From contig NC_135780.1 in the NCBI RefSeq assembly GCF_028453695.1, positions 6,820,001 through 6,884,000 of the forward strand: a DNA stretch of 64,000 nucleotides, in the 5' to 3' direction. Below are positions 39,641 to 52,938 of the stretch, piece after piece. Numbering within the stretch: the first letter of the stretch is position 1; every line of letters starts with the position of its first letter. Position numbers and translations under genes: made by a program. This DNA is from Augochlora pura (lineage: Eukaryota > Arthropoda > Insecta > Hymenoptera > Halictidae). The notes below the pieces were generated by a model. The model saw nothing but the letters and a program-made list of their open reading frames with translations, was not told the DNA's origin and made no database searches.

Positions 39641-40722
39641 TTTTTTTTTCTTTTAAATAGATCTATAAAGTCCGAGGTTTACTAATCGGCTAGTTCGGTG
39701 GCAGTATTTTATTGGAGCCACCAGAAACCCGAAGACACATTTCCACGCGAGACTTTAAATATTTGCCGTCGTAGTTCGAGCAGCGCGTCTTCGGTACAGA
39801 TTATTTTGACGGTGTAAACAAGAAAGTCGCGGGGTCGGAAATTTGGATCGCCGCGGCCGAGGTGGGGTAATTTAAAATTCCAACACGAAAAAGTTAAACG
39901 TTACACCGTTTGATTCCGGTATTGACTCTCTACCGGTTAAATTCATCGGTCCCTCCACAGGTTGTTTGATTTCTGCGATCAACTCTCTTCGGGTCTCTTT
40001 GAACACTCGCCGGTACTCTCTTTACCTCAAAAATCCCGATGTCGGCGAGCGGATCTGCGTGAAATTACTTTTCGTCGTCGGAGCAACAAGTGATATCACC
40101 AGGATTTTTCGACATTCCGCGAATAACTGTGTTAATTGACGGTCGGAAATCTTTATGCTCTAAATCATTGAGAGTTTCATACAGCTAAGAGATCATAGAG
40201 GCAAAATCTAACGCGACATGTATCTATCCCAATTTTTTTCTGATTTTTTTCCACTGCTTGTTCGTCATTTTTCAGTTGATACGATTTCGAAATTACATTT
40301 TTATTTCCACGATAGAAAAATATTTCACACAGTCGAGAATCGTGAAAATTCCAATGGTTTCTTAATTTGTTCGAATGTTATTTCATTATTTGCAAATTGA
40401 AACGATGCGAAAATTATAATTTTAATTCAATAATGAAAAGTTGTTTTACACGTTCGATTTATGAGACGAAGTGTTCTTAAATCGATTTCAAGTGTTAAGA
40501 GATTAAATACCCGGTCTATTGTTACACAGCGCTGGGAAGGAAAGGAGGAATTCATTCGGCAGTCTTTCAGACGGAACCTTTTGAAGGCAGACTCAACCTT
40601 TCCCTTTAATAAAGTACCGACAGAAAATAACGCGACGTTTACGCGTTCGGTATAACGTCAAAGTATGAAGTGGACTTTTCTGCGAAGTCGTATAGCTCGT
40701 AGCATCAAGCGTAAGGAGTTGC

Positions 40723-40752
40723 GGAGGAGGAGGAGGAGGAGGAGGAGGAGGA
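40723..40752. repeat. (GGA)n microsatellite
   Basis: About nine GGA units followed by an irregular G-rich tail. Confidence 0.92.
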
Positions 40753-41853
40753 ATAGGGGAGGAGGGCCGGCTCAGTGGCCGGGAAAGAACGTTAGGTGAG
40801 AGATATTAATTTCGCGAAATTAGGGATCTCGGACGGCGCGCCGAGGATGTTTTAAGTTCATCTCGAGAACGAACTTTTCATAGCCGCGCGCGCCCGCGCG
40901 CAACGGTTTCTTATCCGCGCCGGTGAATGGCCGGTTCAGGTTCCCGTTGAAATGGAAGTTTTCGCGGAAGAAAGAAACGCAAAATTGCTTACGGCTTGTA
41001 TCCTCCTAACGATACAACCGGAAAACCTCTCGTTCGTGCCGCCATTAGATCGGGGGCGAAGCATTTTAATGCTCGAAACTTTGTACCCTGAAAGTTAAAC
41101 GCGCGTTTTCCGCCACTTTTCTTCGATACGAAAAACGAGAACCGGTGCGGGAAGACTTGAAAAGTTTACGAATCTTTCTGAAATACAATGGGGACTCGGT
41201 TGTCCGGAGCGATACAATTCACTTATTTATTACTTGGTTGCGCAGTTTTACACAATAAATGCTTGCACATCGAGGTATATCTGTATACGTGTTATGGTCA
41301 TAGGTTTATTGAATCTTAATCTCAGTTACGAGCATATCGTATAGTTATTACGATATTATATTTGCTTTATTGAAATTTTGTTTTCTCTTCTAAAAATACC
41401 CCGTGTACTCATGGGAATACGATAGTGTATCTAGGTATAATATTTTTCTACAAATAGTTACAAATAATGCTAATAGATGACATTGCCCGTAGCATGTCCA
41501 GTGTCGCTTTTGCAGAGAATAAAGTACCCATGCATCATACGGAGGACAAGCAATTTACTGCGAAAAGACTTACGTTTGGAAGACACAGAACATGAACTTT
41601 TCTTGTTACCTTGCGCTCGAAAAATTGAATTTTCGAGGAAACCGTAGCCTCCAAACCACGTTGGAAAATCTACGTGCGCGAATTCGTACGCCGGAGGTTC
41701 GGATAATCGAGGCTGTATGTTAATCCGAGAAGCGAGAAGCCGTAGGTTTTCGTAGTAATTTCGCGAATTGATCGAATCGATGCCGAAACACGATTCTGCA
41801 ACGTCTATTTCCGTTTCTGCGATGCCTTATGCAGAACTCAATGCATAACATAC

Positions 41854-41875
41854 TGCATCCTCTGCAGAGGATGCA
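41854..41875. repeat. 22-bp perfect palindrome
   Basis: TGCATCCTCTG and its exact complement CAGAGGATGCA abut with no spacer. It could extrude a cruciform or bind a dimeric factor. No flanking element was recognised. Confidence 0.85.
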
Positions 41876-44017
41876 ATCGGATAAGGAGGTCAAAAGTGCA
41901 CTTAAACCAAATTGGACAATTCGATAGGTTACCAAGAGAAAACCTTGTGCACCGGAGGATTCCGAGTCTCTGTTTCTTGACCGAGAGAGAGGCCAGTAAC
42001 AAGGGAACCTGGATTATTTCCTCTGTTTTCTCTGGTCAATTGTATGCAAAGTTTTTGAACACTTTGAAGCACAGCCGGTGATCGAGGCAAGCCTCGCAGG
42101 ATTCGCTTCGATCGTTTGGTCGACGTTCGTGGGAGAAACGAATCGAAAGCACTGAAACAATGAATATACTGTTCTTACCGCAATTGTAATTTAACAATTA
42201 CAGCCATTAATTTGTAAAGTCGCCTAAGCCCATTTATACTTAAATCGAGCTATTAGTGCTTTGAGCTAAGGGTTTGTGTTTTAAAGAAATTCAAAAAATA
42301 TACGTGCAAGATGCCAATCAGCCATACTGCTTACGTGTATCTAAAGGAGTTCAATTTACAATTCCTATTAAAATGATAACAATTATTAAACGAATACTAT
42401 TTAGCAAATTTAAGTTTCAATGAAATTGGTGCCTCGAAGTCGCTTGTCCTCATCGAGGAAATTTCGACGCAATCTGGCGGAATGTTTTCCAAGGATTTGG
42501 GGGAATATTAAAATCTGAATTTGGACGTTTCCCGCGAGGAAAGCAAAGGTAGCTGGGACTATTTGAAAGTCAATAAAGAGAGCGCTTATTCGACGATCGA
42601 TATTGGCGCTGGATCTGTCGTCGACGCACAATTATTGCGCCCGCGTTATAAAATATTATTTTCCTCGAGATTCTGATAAGAATGTAATCGGAAATATTTA
42701 ATTAAAAGGGAACGTCGGAAGCGCAACGTCAAAAGGAAAGTGGGCAAGAGTGCGCGAACAAGTCGGGTGCGTCTTTTATAAGCAGATCCACTGCAGCGTG
42801 AAATTTTATAATAAAATACTTACGTAAGATTATTAAACGAACATCAAAGAAATCCTCGAAGCAGTTTACTTTTCATAATGGTTAATTTCTGAGTTCAAGA
42901 ACTTGCGTCAAGTCGCTTGTGTTAATTAGAGCAGAAGATTCGGAGAGCATAATCCCGCTTTCTTGTACATTCTTTCGCGAATAGGGTACCACGAAACTAA
43001 TTTGTGGAAGCATTAGATAAATCTGGATCTATAACAACATATCTCTAATTCGATTTATTAAAATTCGGTTTATTATCCTGCGGTTTCACGAGAGCGTAAT
43101 ACGGGTCAGTCTGTCCGAGTCTAATTACCGAACGTTAATTACAAAGACCGCTTGGTAAGATTATCGTTGCATCAGTTATTATATCAGGGCGCTATTCATC
43201 GTAATGTTATCAAAATACACCCTCGTTTATTTAATCGACATTAACGAGTATTGATATTATAGATATTTAGAAGAAATATGCAAATACGCATGTCATTAAC
43301 CACGTCCCATTTAGTTAATGGTTATAGCGATACATGCAATTAACAACGTTTCGATAGAACATGCCTGTTGATTAAATTTTTAACGTATGATAGAAATTTA
43401 TATTAAGACATGTAATATTTCGTAATTAGAATTCGAAAATGATATATTCAAATATTTAATTTAAGTACTGGCGAGGGGAAATATCTAATGTATAAGTAAT
43501 TTCCGATTTACAATATAGAACAGCCCTGTACATATTTTTATTCCCATTATTATTCTCAATGTAATTGATAATCGATGTCAGCGTCGTCGCATTAACTGCG
43601 AGGTCAGTCAAATCAAGGATTAGGCATCCCGATAATTTCACAAACCGGCCGAATCGCGATCGGAAGAGTATTCCGGGGTTCAATCAGCGCCGCGCAGTCT
43701 TGCGTCATCGATACATAAATAATTTCGAGCCGGGGAATTTAATTACATCAACTTCCGTCGCTTTTCAATTACACCGACTAATTGTTTCACGCGTAATGCT
43801 CGCATTTCCTAATTAGTCCAGAAAACCGTGCGCGTTTCGATGTTAATTAGAAGTGTTATAAATTACGGCCGCGGCCCTAGCACAACGAAAATTCGAGCGG
43901 ACCGGTAAATAGCCGGTTCTGCCGATTCCGATCAGCACAGCAAGCTCGCCGCTGCGGCGGCGCCTTTTGTTCCCTGTCGCGTTTCCGCTGCCACCAAGAA
44001 TTATTTCACGCGACATC

Positions 44018-44035
44018 GCTCTCTCTCTCTCTCTT
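44018..44035. repeat. (TC)n microsatellite
   Basis: Short run of TC dinucleotides within the large Ig intron. Confidence 0.85.
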
Positions 44036-44797
44036 TCCCCGGGACGTGTCACGTCAAACTGTATGCAGCACGTGTAAAAATGCGGCATGACTTGACAAAT
44101 ATAGCGCACTTATCGCGCGTCACAAAGCACGCGATGCACGCGCGCGCGAGAGCATATTTTTTCCCGGGGAGCGGTGCCGATCCGAATGAAACTTAATGTT
44201 GCGAGAATGTACCGGGCCCCGGCTAAACAACCCTGTTGTTCTTTATTAATGAATCGCGTGAAAAAAATAGTTTCATCGTTACCTAATAAATCGCGCCCTC
44301 CCCCCGCCGGGGCAATTATTAACAACGGTCCCGGTGAATTATTGAAAATTAATCCCTTAATGCGAGACTTTATTCCGGCACGAGGAGGATTTACGAGTGT
44401 CAATGCCTTCCGCGGAATTTATGCACTCCGATTGTCCGGCTTAAATTTATATTTTGCTCCAGTTATCGCGGTGGACGCTTGGTACACAAGTGTCGATATC
44501 GAAGGCTTTCAAACTTTCATCTACCGTAATGCATGATCCTTCGATTGAAGAATCGAAGCGGAGAATGTACAATTAAACCACTCGGAGCCTGGTACAGCGA
44601 AACTGTATTTTGCTGTGTTTAATGAATCTGTTTTATATTCTGATATACTCGATTGAGAGTAAAAATCATTTGCAACGCGGTTTACTATGCAGATCAATTT
44701 CTTATCGTAATATTTTCGCAGAGAAATGAGACTGATATCTGTTCACACCAATCACACTAATTTTTTACTAGGTTTTTAATTTAATTTCTATCTTGAT

Positions 44798-45160
44798 ATA
44801 CAAGGTGTTTCAAAATTATTACAAAATATGCGTTTAAAGAAACTGATAGCACGCGTACTTGCCAACTGCTTTCGCAATTAAACGAAACATGGCAAAACTG
44901 GACAGCCTTTAGATGTTTGGGTTACCACCCATTTAGTTTTGTGCTCGCACGCAGGTGCAACCCGGAATCCTCCATTTTTATCAAATGGCACACCATATTT
45001 TTTTTACTGTAGCGTCTGTAACGATTCTGTTTTAACCATTTCACAGATACGGCCCGCTTCAGACTATGCGTGTATTCAAAATGGTAACGATAAAACTGAA
45101 TATTTATATGTGAAATTGAAGTATGTGATGAACGACGCAAAAAGTATAAAATGACATTTT
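44798..45160. mobile_element. Possible transposon relic
   Basis: ATACAAGGTGTTTCAAAATT at the left resembles the GGTGT(T/C)(T/C)CAAAA-type ends often found on degenerate insect transposons. The following 350 bases contain a short minus frame (45140-44922) without a recognisable domain. No inverted terminal repeat or target duplication was found. Confidence 0.2.
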
Positions 45161-47622
45161 AGCTACTTTTTAAAGATAGAATTAACATTTTGTTTGAATT
45201 GAAAAAAGAACTCATTACAAATGATCCTACACCTTCACAATATTCCTAGTTTTATTTCACGTTTTTCACGAATATTTCAGCTTGCTTCGAGTATTAAATT
45301 AATACAGAAATTTCAGACAACAAATAATTTAACCTTTACATCATAGTTATAATATTAATGATAAAGTTTCGGTTCGACACTTTCATCGAAAATGTCGTTG
45401 GCAGCGCAGCATTTGTGTGTTCCTTCAATTTCCCCTTCCTCCGACGCGGAGAGACAGATATATCGGCACAGGGTTAGATATATCTTTCGTATCTCAATCA
45501 GAAGCAGAATCTGCACGATCGAATTATAGGAGAAATAATGGCATTGCCTTCTCGTCTACAGATCCGGATAGAGAATCGTAAATCAATCTTTTATCGTTCT
45601 GAGTTATCTCGGATGCGAGATTCGTGTTTGGCCGCTGCCCCGATAGAAAATTCTAACTAGCTGTTCGGCGGGTCTCGGATAATCGAGATTATAAACGCGT
45701 AGCATTGTTCGAAGAAATACGATCGCAATTAAATTGGAAAATCAAATCTGATTCTGATTAAATGTTCTTCGCAAATAAATATCGTAATCTCATCGATTTT
45801 CTTAAGTGTAACCATAAGTTTGAGCTCGACGTAAGACACTATATTATTTATTATATGTACCACAAATTGTTATATCTATTATTCGTTAATAAGTAAAGAA
45901 AGAAAGAAGGAAAAAAGAAGGTAACTAAATTAATTTCTGTTTCAATTTCGAAGAATTGAATGACTGCGAATGTTATCGTCTGGCTCGTCGTTAAAGCGCA
46001 AGAGGTTAACGCTTTATTTGACGAAATCACGGGGAGGGTATTTCCGTTATCAGAATCCGCCACGACGGTCTCCAGTATCAAGGTGTTATCGATCTGAAAA
46101 TCTTGCCGAAAACCGACCCTACTCCGAACGACTTGTCGACAAAAAATAAATTACGTTCTTCCCGGCTGATAATATTCTTCTCGTCGAGGGAACGTGACCG
46201 AACAGCTCGATTTTTCCCTGAAACATTTCGAACCGCTCCTCAAGGAACAATCGATCCTTCAGAAGGATGAGAGGTGGAAACTACCCCCCTGACTCAACAC
46301 TATCGACAAGCCGCGATTTTATATCCTCGAAAAAAAAAAAGAAAAAAAGAAAAGTATTTGTGATCCACGGATTAACTTAATAATCCCCGGCCGAGTCTGG
46401 CACTTTGTTCTCGAGTTGTCATCGATATTGAAGCATCGAATCTCAACGTTTAATATCGCGGGACAAATCGGCCGGCCGAAGCATGGATAATTGTAGAGCT
46501 TCGGACAACCGAGAAATTCGCTCCGAATTTTGGAGATGCTACCCCTTTGTTTTTTGCTGCGACGATTATCGGCGGTTTAAGCTGCTGCAATTTTTCGAAA
46601 ATGTTATTTATGGAGCAATGAAACAGAATTTATCGGTCGAGCACTTCCAGATCTCGTAAAGAGAGACAATATCATAAAAGAATATTGTTGGCGCTGACGC
46701 GAGGCTTTAATGGTCATACGCTTTCATTACTTCGTATAATATTGACAGTTAACGCGGCCGGAAACTGTAAACTAATTTAATTTTTCACGAACTTTGGTAT
46801 CGCGCGGCGAGCGTATTAGCCGGGGTTTGCAGGCGATTGGAAGTATAGTGTGTTTTATAGCACGGACTTTTAGCCAGTTTTTACATTTTTATTTGTGAAG
46901 CTATAATCAATCAAATGCAGAGCTATGCTAAATCATACAAATGAAGAAAGGCTAAAATAACTATACAATGTTAAGAGCTTGTTTAATACTTTTAAAATCA
47001 TGGAACTCTCTTATTCTTTTATCATTCTAAGCTTTAAAAAAAAATTGAAAAAATACTGGAACACTTATTGTAGTTTCTATTCTATTTATTAAGTTCTTTA
47101 CAATACCACCTGGGCACTAGAAGACTCAGATTGCTGGCGAAGATTTAAGTACCGCTCTAGTATTCATCCCAGTGAACAATTCACCCTGTATCTTATTTCT
47201 CTCGCATTCGTCCACCAATTTCTACCATCAACCCGCAAAACGTCCGTCCCTGGGCTACGCGGTAGTAGAATTTCGCGATAGAAATTTTTAGTTGCAACAG
47301 CGGCGGCGCCTTTTATTGTCCGCGTGGGCCGGCACCTAAAGGAAATTTCATCGCGGATTAAAATCAAATCAACCCCCGTTGTCCGCGGTAATAAAAAGCG
47401 TTGCTATTGTTACGCGAACGGCGGGTGCAGCTTTCGTTGCTGAACGAAGAAGAATCGTGAGCTCGTGTCCCACGGGACAGTATAATTGCCCGTTGCGTTT
47501 CAGAAATATATTATATATTATATGATATTTATTGTGTATCAAATGAGAGACAATCTCATTAAAAGCGAATAAAATGTCCAATTTACGTTTTCCTGATTTA
47601 TTTTAAAATATCCAGTACCCGT

Positions 47623-47699
47623 AAGTTTTGGGGACCCTAACTGATTTGGACTCGAACCTCGAAATATTCGGGTAAGAAGTTAGGGGGTACCCGAAACTT
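47623..47699. ncRNA. Long imperfect hairpin, miRNA-precursor size
   Basis: AAGTTTTGGGGACCCTAACT (47623-47642) pairs with 47678-47699, whose complement is AAGTTTCGGGTACCCC-TAACT with a two-base bulge. I count eighteen Watson-Crick pairs, one G-U wobble, one mismatch and one 2-base bulge, with a 35-base loop. Arm and loop sizes suit a miRNA precursor or a miniature hairpin repeat. It lies about 140 bases downstream of the first Ig exon, inside the intron on the minus strand. Strand and function are not determined. Confidence 0.3.
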
Positions 47700-47842
47700 C
47701 TAGTAGCCGCACACCCCCAGTTTAATCCCGCTTAAGATCGAGCCGAAAGATCGCGAACCGGACGGTGGCCACCGAGTCGCGCTAGCTTCTCCGCCTGTAA
47801 ATATGTGAACACGGTCGGGGAGGGGGGGTGTCATATACTTAC

Positions 47843-48208
47843 AATATACGAGCATGGAAGCACTCGCCCGTTTCTCGTCTTCGTAAGTGGATATGACGCA
47901 CGTGTAGTCGCCGCTAAGATCGATACCAGGCTTATTCAATTTCATGGCCCGGTGCTTGGTGTACGGATCGTTGCTGGCTTCGTACGTCAGGTCGACGTAG
48001 TTGCGCGTGAGCTCGCTGGCCATCGGGCTCATCTCGTCGTATATCCATTGGTAGACCAAGTCGTTTACGTTGAAGAACCATTTCACGTACAGCCCTGCCT
48101 TGTTCGTGTTCTCGAGATCGTAGTCGCAGTCCAGAATCACGTAGTCGGTGTCGCCGGCCTTCACTATCGCCGGTACGTTCACGCTTTTTATCACCAGCTG
48201 CCAGCATT
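47843..48208 (-). CDS. Ig-domain gene, exon encoding Ig domain 1 (Beat-like cell-surface protein)
   Basis: Acceptor CTTTTTGCAATTTTTCAG precedes 48208 and donor TATT|GTAAGT follows 47843. The 366-base exon encodes a full V-type Ig domain: ECWQLVIKSVNVPAIV, the first cysteine in VILDCDYDL, the core Trp in LYVKWFF, then the D-x-G-x-Y-x-C signature as DLSGDYTCVIS and a closing strand SASMLVY. The Val-Pro opening and C-x-Y-D-L/V-K-W pattern resemble the first Ig domain of the insect Beat family, adhesion and guidance receptors of neurons. I call it Beat-like, not a named Beat, because the usual continuation after the Trp is not conserved. The protein should be extracellular; the signal peptide must come from an upstream exon. 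The frame continues upstream through the acceptor into a (TC)n run that mimics a signal peptide but has no ATG. Confidence 0.9.
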
Positions 48209-48252
48209 CTGAAAAATTGCAAAAAGACCGTCGCGTGAGAACAACGGAATCT

Positions 48253-48306
48253 GAGAGCGAGAGAAAGAAAGAGAGAGACAGAGAGAGAGAGAGACAGAGA
48301 GAGAGT
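48253..48306. repeat. (GA)n microsatellite
   Basis: GA dinucleotides with AAA and CA interruptions, 45 bases upstream (minus strand) of the first Ig exon. Confidence 0.9.
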
Positions 48307-51115
48307 GCCGAGGAATCGATTCTCGGCACTCGGATGAGAACTCGCTCTCTTATCTTTTATCTTATACAAGAACACACAACCTAAACACACAAATCTAATA
48401 GTATGCCTAACCTCGGCAGATAAGCCGAGAATGTTTGAAGCAAGACCCAGTTTCGAGAGAACACCTTAGGTTCTAGTCAGAGTCGAGCAAAATATATTCT
48501 ATTGGGAAATAAGGAATAAGAATAAAATGCATAGACCTATATGCACAGACCAGCAAGCCCATAGTCCCCCCACTTGTCTACGACCTCCCGAAATCAATTT
48601 CTATCGGCAAACAAGAAGATCAATAAACTAATCGACGCAAGGAGCACGGCGGATCAGTCGCCTCCTCCATCTAATCACGTTTCTTGTTCAGCGCGCAACT
48701 TGGCCAATAATAATTAAAAGCCTAGCGAGACGCTGACGGTGACGGTGATATCGCATTACTTATTTACAACCGGTCAGGCACGAGTCCTTCCTTTATTGGA
48801 AATTACGGTTGATAAGAAGGCGTCATTTCTGCCAATAAGGGAAACGCGTTTACCCTCCTTCTGTGAAGGCGTTACATGGGCGCGTTGGTGGAAATCGGTC
48901 CTACATTTTTCTCTGTGCCATTTTTAGAGTCATAAACAATAGAAAAGTCTCGATTGCTTGATTGTCATCATTCTTCTTATTTGCTAGGTAGTTAGTCTTA
49001 TTAATTAGCTAGGTATAGGGCTCGGTAGGTACGGTGTTAACGGATACTACGCTCCTATTTGGAAACAATGTTGTGGTTTACCTCTCATCGCTTTATGTTA
49101 TTAATACCTGTGAAGCTATCGCAATGGCACGCTGCAGTAATCGCAAATACGCAAACATGATTCTTGCTCTTGAAGCTCGTAATGGAAACGCTCCTGCTGC
49201 GGCCTCGCTGTATGCACAGCGATCTTCCTAATCGACGTCAAACGGATCGATGAGATATATATATATATACAGAGGATTCAGGCGATAGTAAAAACAGAAA
49301 AAGGAATAAGACAACGGTTGAAAATTTACGAAATAACTCAGATTTACAAAAGTTTGCGATTAAATTGCAGCAAAGAAAAATTATAGTTATGTTCCAGCCT
49401 TGAATATAGTCATAGAATATATCACAGACAAATCCACGAGTCTCCGTGCAACATATTTCGCGCGCGTCAAAGGAAACCGGCGCGTGCACGAAGGACAACC
49501 ATCTCTCGAACTCCGAATCTACCTCTAATTTCTCTTCTAACTGGAGTTACGCTTACACAGGAGAAACGTCTCATCCGCGAAGAGCGACCCGCATTTCTTC
49601 GGACGAAACTAGGCCCGTTCTCCGCAGGTGGGCCTCGACAACAGAGGCGGCGGGAGCCCGATTCCCCGAACGCTCTTTTCATTCCGCGGTGTCCTTGCCC
49701 GCACGATTCATACGTCAAAGATGAAATTAGTTTAAAGAAAATTAGTTTTTCTCTGACTTGCAATTAATTCAAAATTAAATCAGCATTGATTGATTTGAAA
49801 TATCGAGTTTTATTTCGATAATGTCGAGACTCCGAATAGCATACACACAGTGCCTCGGTTTATATCTATCACCGTATCGTCATCCGCGTTAAAGCGAAGA
49901 CGCAATGCGGAGAATTGAAATTCAGTTGCATTAGGGAATATAATTGCTTTGAATTTTAAGCGGTGAAATTCTAGATCGGTTACATTCCGGCCAACCCAAA
50001 CCGTCCCGTTGATGTTTCAGCAATTATTGTACAAATGAACGCATACACCGCATTGATAGGGAACAGTGCATAATAAATGACGCGAAATGGAAATTACTGT
50101 TTAACTGCTATGGAGAACGTTATCGCGATATTGTTGTAACAAGATGGTCGTGTAATTATTCATTGTGGGACCTATGTTGCCGTTAGCGCTTCGAGGACGT
50201 GCTTCGCGCCCCCTTATTCAATCAATTATGCTCTTGTTTTCATGATTGTTAAAGCTGGATCCGGCGAGAGGTCTCTTCGTATCTTGACAACTTAATCTAT
50301 TCGCCAAAAAACAAATCGAAAGAAAATTCTTTGCCAAATTATTCTCGTGTTAAAATGCAAGGCTAGAAAAATAAGAGAAATCAAGTAGATTAAGCACGGA
50401 TATGGTCAGACACGTATTCTTTTCGTAATAAAATCTACAATTTATCGGATATAGTGCGAGAATTTTGTCAGCTGATCACGATGAAGCTACACAAATTAGT
50501 GCAGACAGTTCAAGCACGAGATATAGATAAGATTCTGTACCAAATTCGACGTCGAACCGAACGAAGGAAATATTCGCACAACTATTTCCTCGCGCGGGCG
50601 CCAGTGTCGCAACTTTTCGGACATCCAGCGCGTAACTAGAGAGGAGCGGAAGAAAGTAGTTTGACAAAGAACCATCGAAGGTATCTTTCATCTGAGCAAC
50701 AACTCGTAGAAGTGTCCCTATAAGTCAGGTTGTCGGGTGTTGTCGCGCAGCAGCATCGTAGAAGCCACTGGGATGATTACGGAAACAAAGAAGAGGACGG
50801 GACGGGGACGGGGTGTCGGACGGTGATAATTATGAAACATCGTCCGGCGAAAGAAACCCTCCGCGCGGCGATAATAAAAAACATTTCCTTGGTGGCTCCT
50901 CCTTCACCCTTTCGGCCGGCACTTTTTTGCGGCGCGTAAATGCCGCGGCCGCCGGTGTGTCTCAGTTTTTCGCCCGGCTGGGAAAGTTTGCGGGCGCGGT
51001 GACCGGCGGGAGGGTCGCCGGGAGCCCGGCTCTCGCTTTGTCCACGACGAAAGTTGGTGGAAATTTATGGGGACTGGTGTTGGGACTACGCGAAAATTTT
51101 CACTTTTCATTGGCC

Positions 51116-51134
51116 CGCGCGCGCGCGCGCGCGC
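51116..51134. repeat. (GC)n run
   Basis: Alternating CG dinucleotides, about nine units, within a CpG-rich island. Alternating purine-pyrimidine of this kind can adopt Z-DNA. Confidence 0.88.
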
Positions 51135-52829
51135 CCCGAACTTATATACAAGAGATATCTGTACGGTGACAAAAGTTAGTCGACCGCGAAACTACGCGAA
51201 ATGCTCAGCGCATCCGTGGCGGCGAGGGCGGCGTGGGCGACGGCGGCGGCGGCACGCCATTGTTGAAATTGTGCATGATCATGCCCTTCGGCTGTTCTCG
51301 ATCGCGGCCGAATTTCTATTCTAATCTTGTCGGCGGCGCACAATGCAACGGTGAAATACGATTGCGCCGAGATTTTTCGAATATCTGCCGGTCGGAAATG
51401 CTGGCCGCGAATTTTTGGGGATGGAGTAGCGCGTCGGAGGCTTAAAGCACCTGGGAATTGCAGCCGAAAATCATTTTCAGCCCGAGCGTCGCTATTGCAC
51501 CGGGAAATAGTTGGTCACATGTTCCACGATCCGCCGCGCAGAGCGAAGGCCTTTTTATCGGAATAAATTGCGGACGGGACGTTCGACGTTTTACACTACG
51601 TGAAAAAATTACTCGGAATTTCTACGCGAAACTCAAACTATTTATTTGTTCGTCAAAGTTTTCGCTCTCTCTAATTACATGGGTGAACTCTGTGAAAAGT
51701 AAGTTGCTGGAATTATACTGCATATATCTAATTTTTTTAAACAAATATACTTTTAAATTTCGAATCATTTCCTTTCCCGTTTTACGTTAACTTTTAAATG
51801 AACACTTTAATTCTTTCATTTCCACAGACATTTTAGAGGATGTAATTTCTCCCCTGTGTAATTCTAATATAAAGAATGGTAGACCCTGTTTGAGCTCGTC
51901 CAGTGTAACAAAATTCTGTTAATTACTATCTTTTATCTCTTCTTTGTTTCGTTTCATCTATTGCACACGCTGTCCCAACGTGTAACATAGTTTAACTGCA
52001 AACATATGTGTGTATTACGAATTTAAAATTATTATTCTAAAATATTTTTAATTTCAATATTTTTAATTTCAATATTTTTAATTTTGAGTGTAGCTTTATT
52101 AGCGACTAGCTTATAGAACTTGTGTCGTTAATAAGTAGACATACTACTTCTTCAACAGTAAATCAGTGACTTGCATAACACTTGGTAAAGCCGCAAATTA
52201 TACTCTCTCGCGTCAAACTTCGATAACCTTTGACACCCAATGACTCAATAACGCCATCACTTCGACCATTATCTTCCACGCCAATCTACCATAGTTTCCA
52301 AATTGCCATGAAAGAAACGTATTGTTGCTACTGAATATTATAGCGTAATTTTTGAAGAATTATATTAACATATATTAATGTTAATTTGTTTAAATTTGCG
52401 TGGATCCACCGCGGTCACCATAATCCTGTTACGATTTAATCATTACGTCTCATTTAGTGTATCTTGTCGCTGAGTTCGCTTCGAAAAAAGTCTAAATTAA
52501 TTCCATCGGTCGAAGTATTTGGAGAGAGTCAAGTTTTTGGGAACCAATCTACTGGCCAACGTTCTCGTCTATCTAATAACTTGGATTCACCTTATTACCT
52601 ACCAACCCTTGGAATTAGGTTCAGCCGGTTTAATCACGTTCACACCGAGGGGACAATTTCTTTGAACGAGATTACTCAGTCACTGGACATCGAGCACTTA
52701 CACCCTAAGTGCAAAAGTGCCTCCTCAAACTCGTACAGATTTTATTAACTCTAGAAAAAACTGGGAGCGCTGGTTCTCAGTCTTCCGGTTAGAAAACGCG
52801 GAATTTTATTTGCCCTACGGAAATTATTT

Positions 52830-52938
52830 TAGAAACTTGCTTACTGTCATTTGTTATTTCAATGTTAAATAATTACGTAAAGTAATTATATAAAGTAATT
52901 ACAAGAAATATTCTAGAAACTTGCTTACTGTCATTTGT
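52830..52938. repeat. 25-bp direct repeat flanking 59 AT-rich bases
   Basis: TAGAAACTTGCTTACTGTCA plus five further identical bases occurs at 52830-52854 and 52914-52938. The few bases before each copy are also similar. The sequence between contains repeats of AAGTAATTA. Confidence 0.85.

Larger units (their letters stand above)
34108..47842 (-). other. Large intron between the two Ig domains
   Basis: About 13.7 kb separating Ig domain 1 from Ig domain 2, phase 1. No coding exon was recognised. It contains the 158-bp tandem triplicate (39157), a GGA run (40723), the 22-bp palindrome (41854), a TC run (44018), a possible transposon relic (44798) and a long hairpin (47623). GC-rich patches around 36.5-36.9 kb produce overlapping chance frames on both strands. 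Confidence 0.75.

Noticed and set aside
48209..48329. In-frame upstream extension of the first Ig exon that looks like a Leu/Ser-rich signal peptide
   Set aside because: It is the translation of a (TC)n microsatellite, opens with GTG rather than ATG, and crosses a strong splice acceptor just before 48208.
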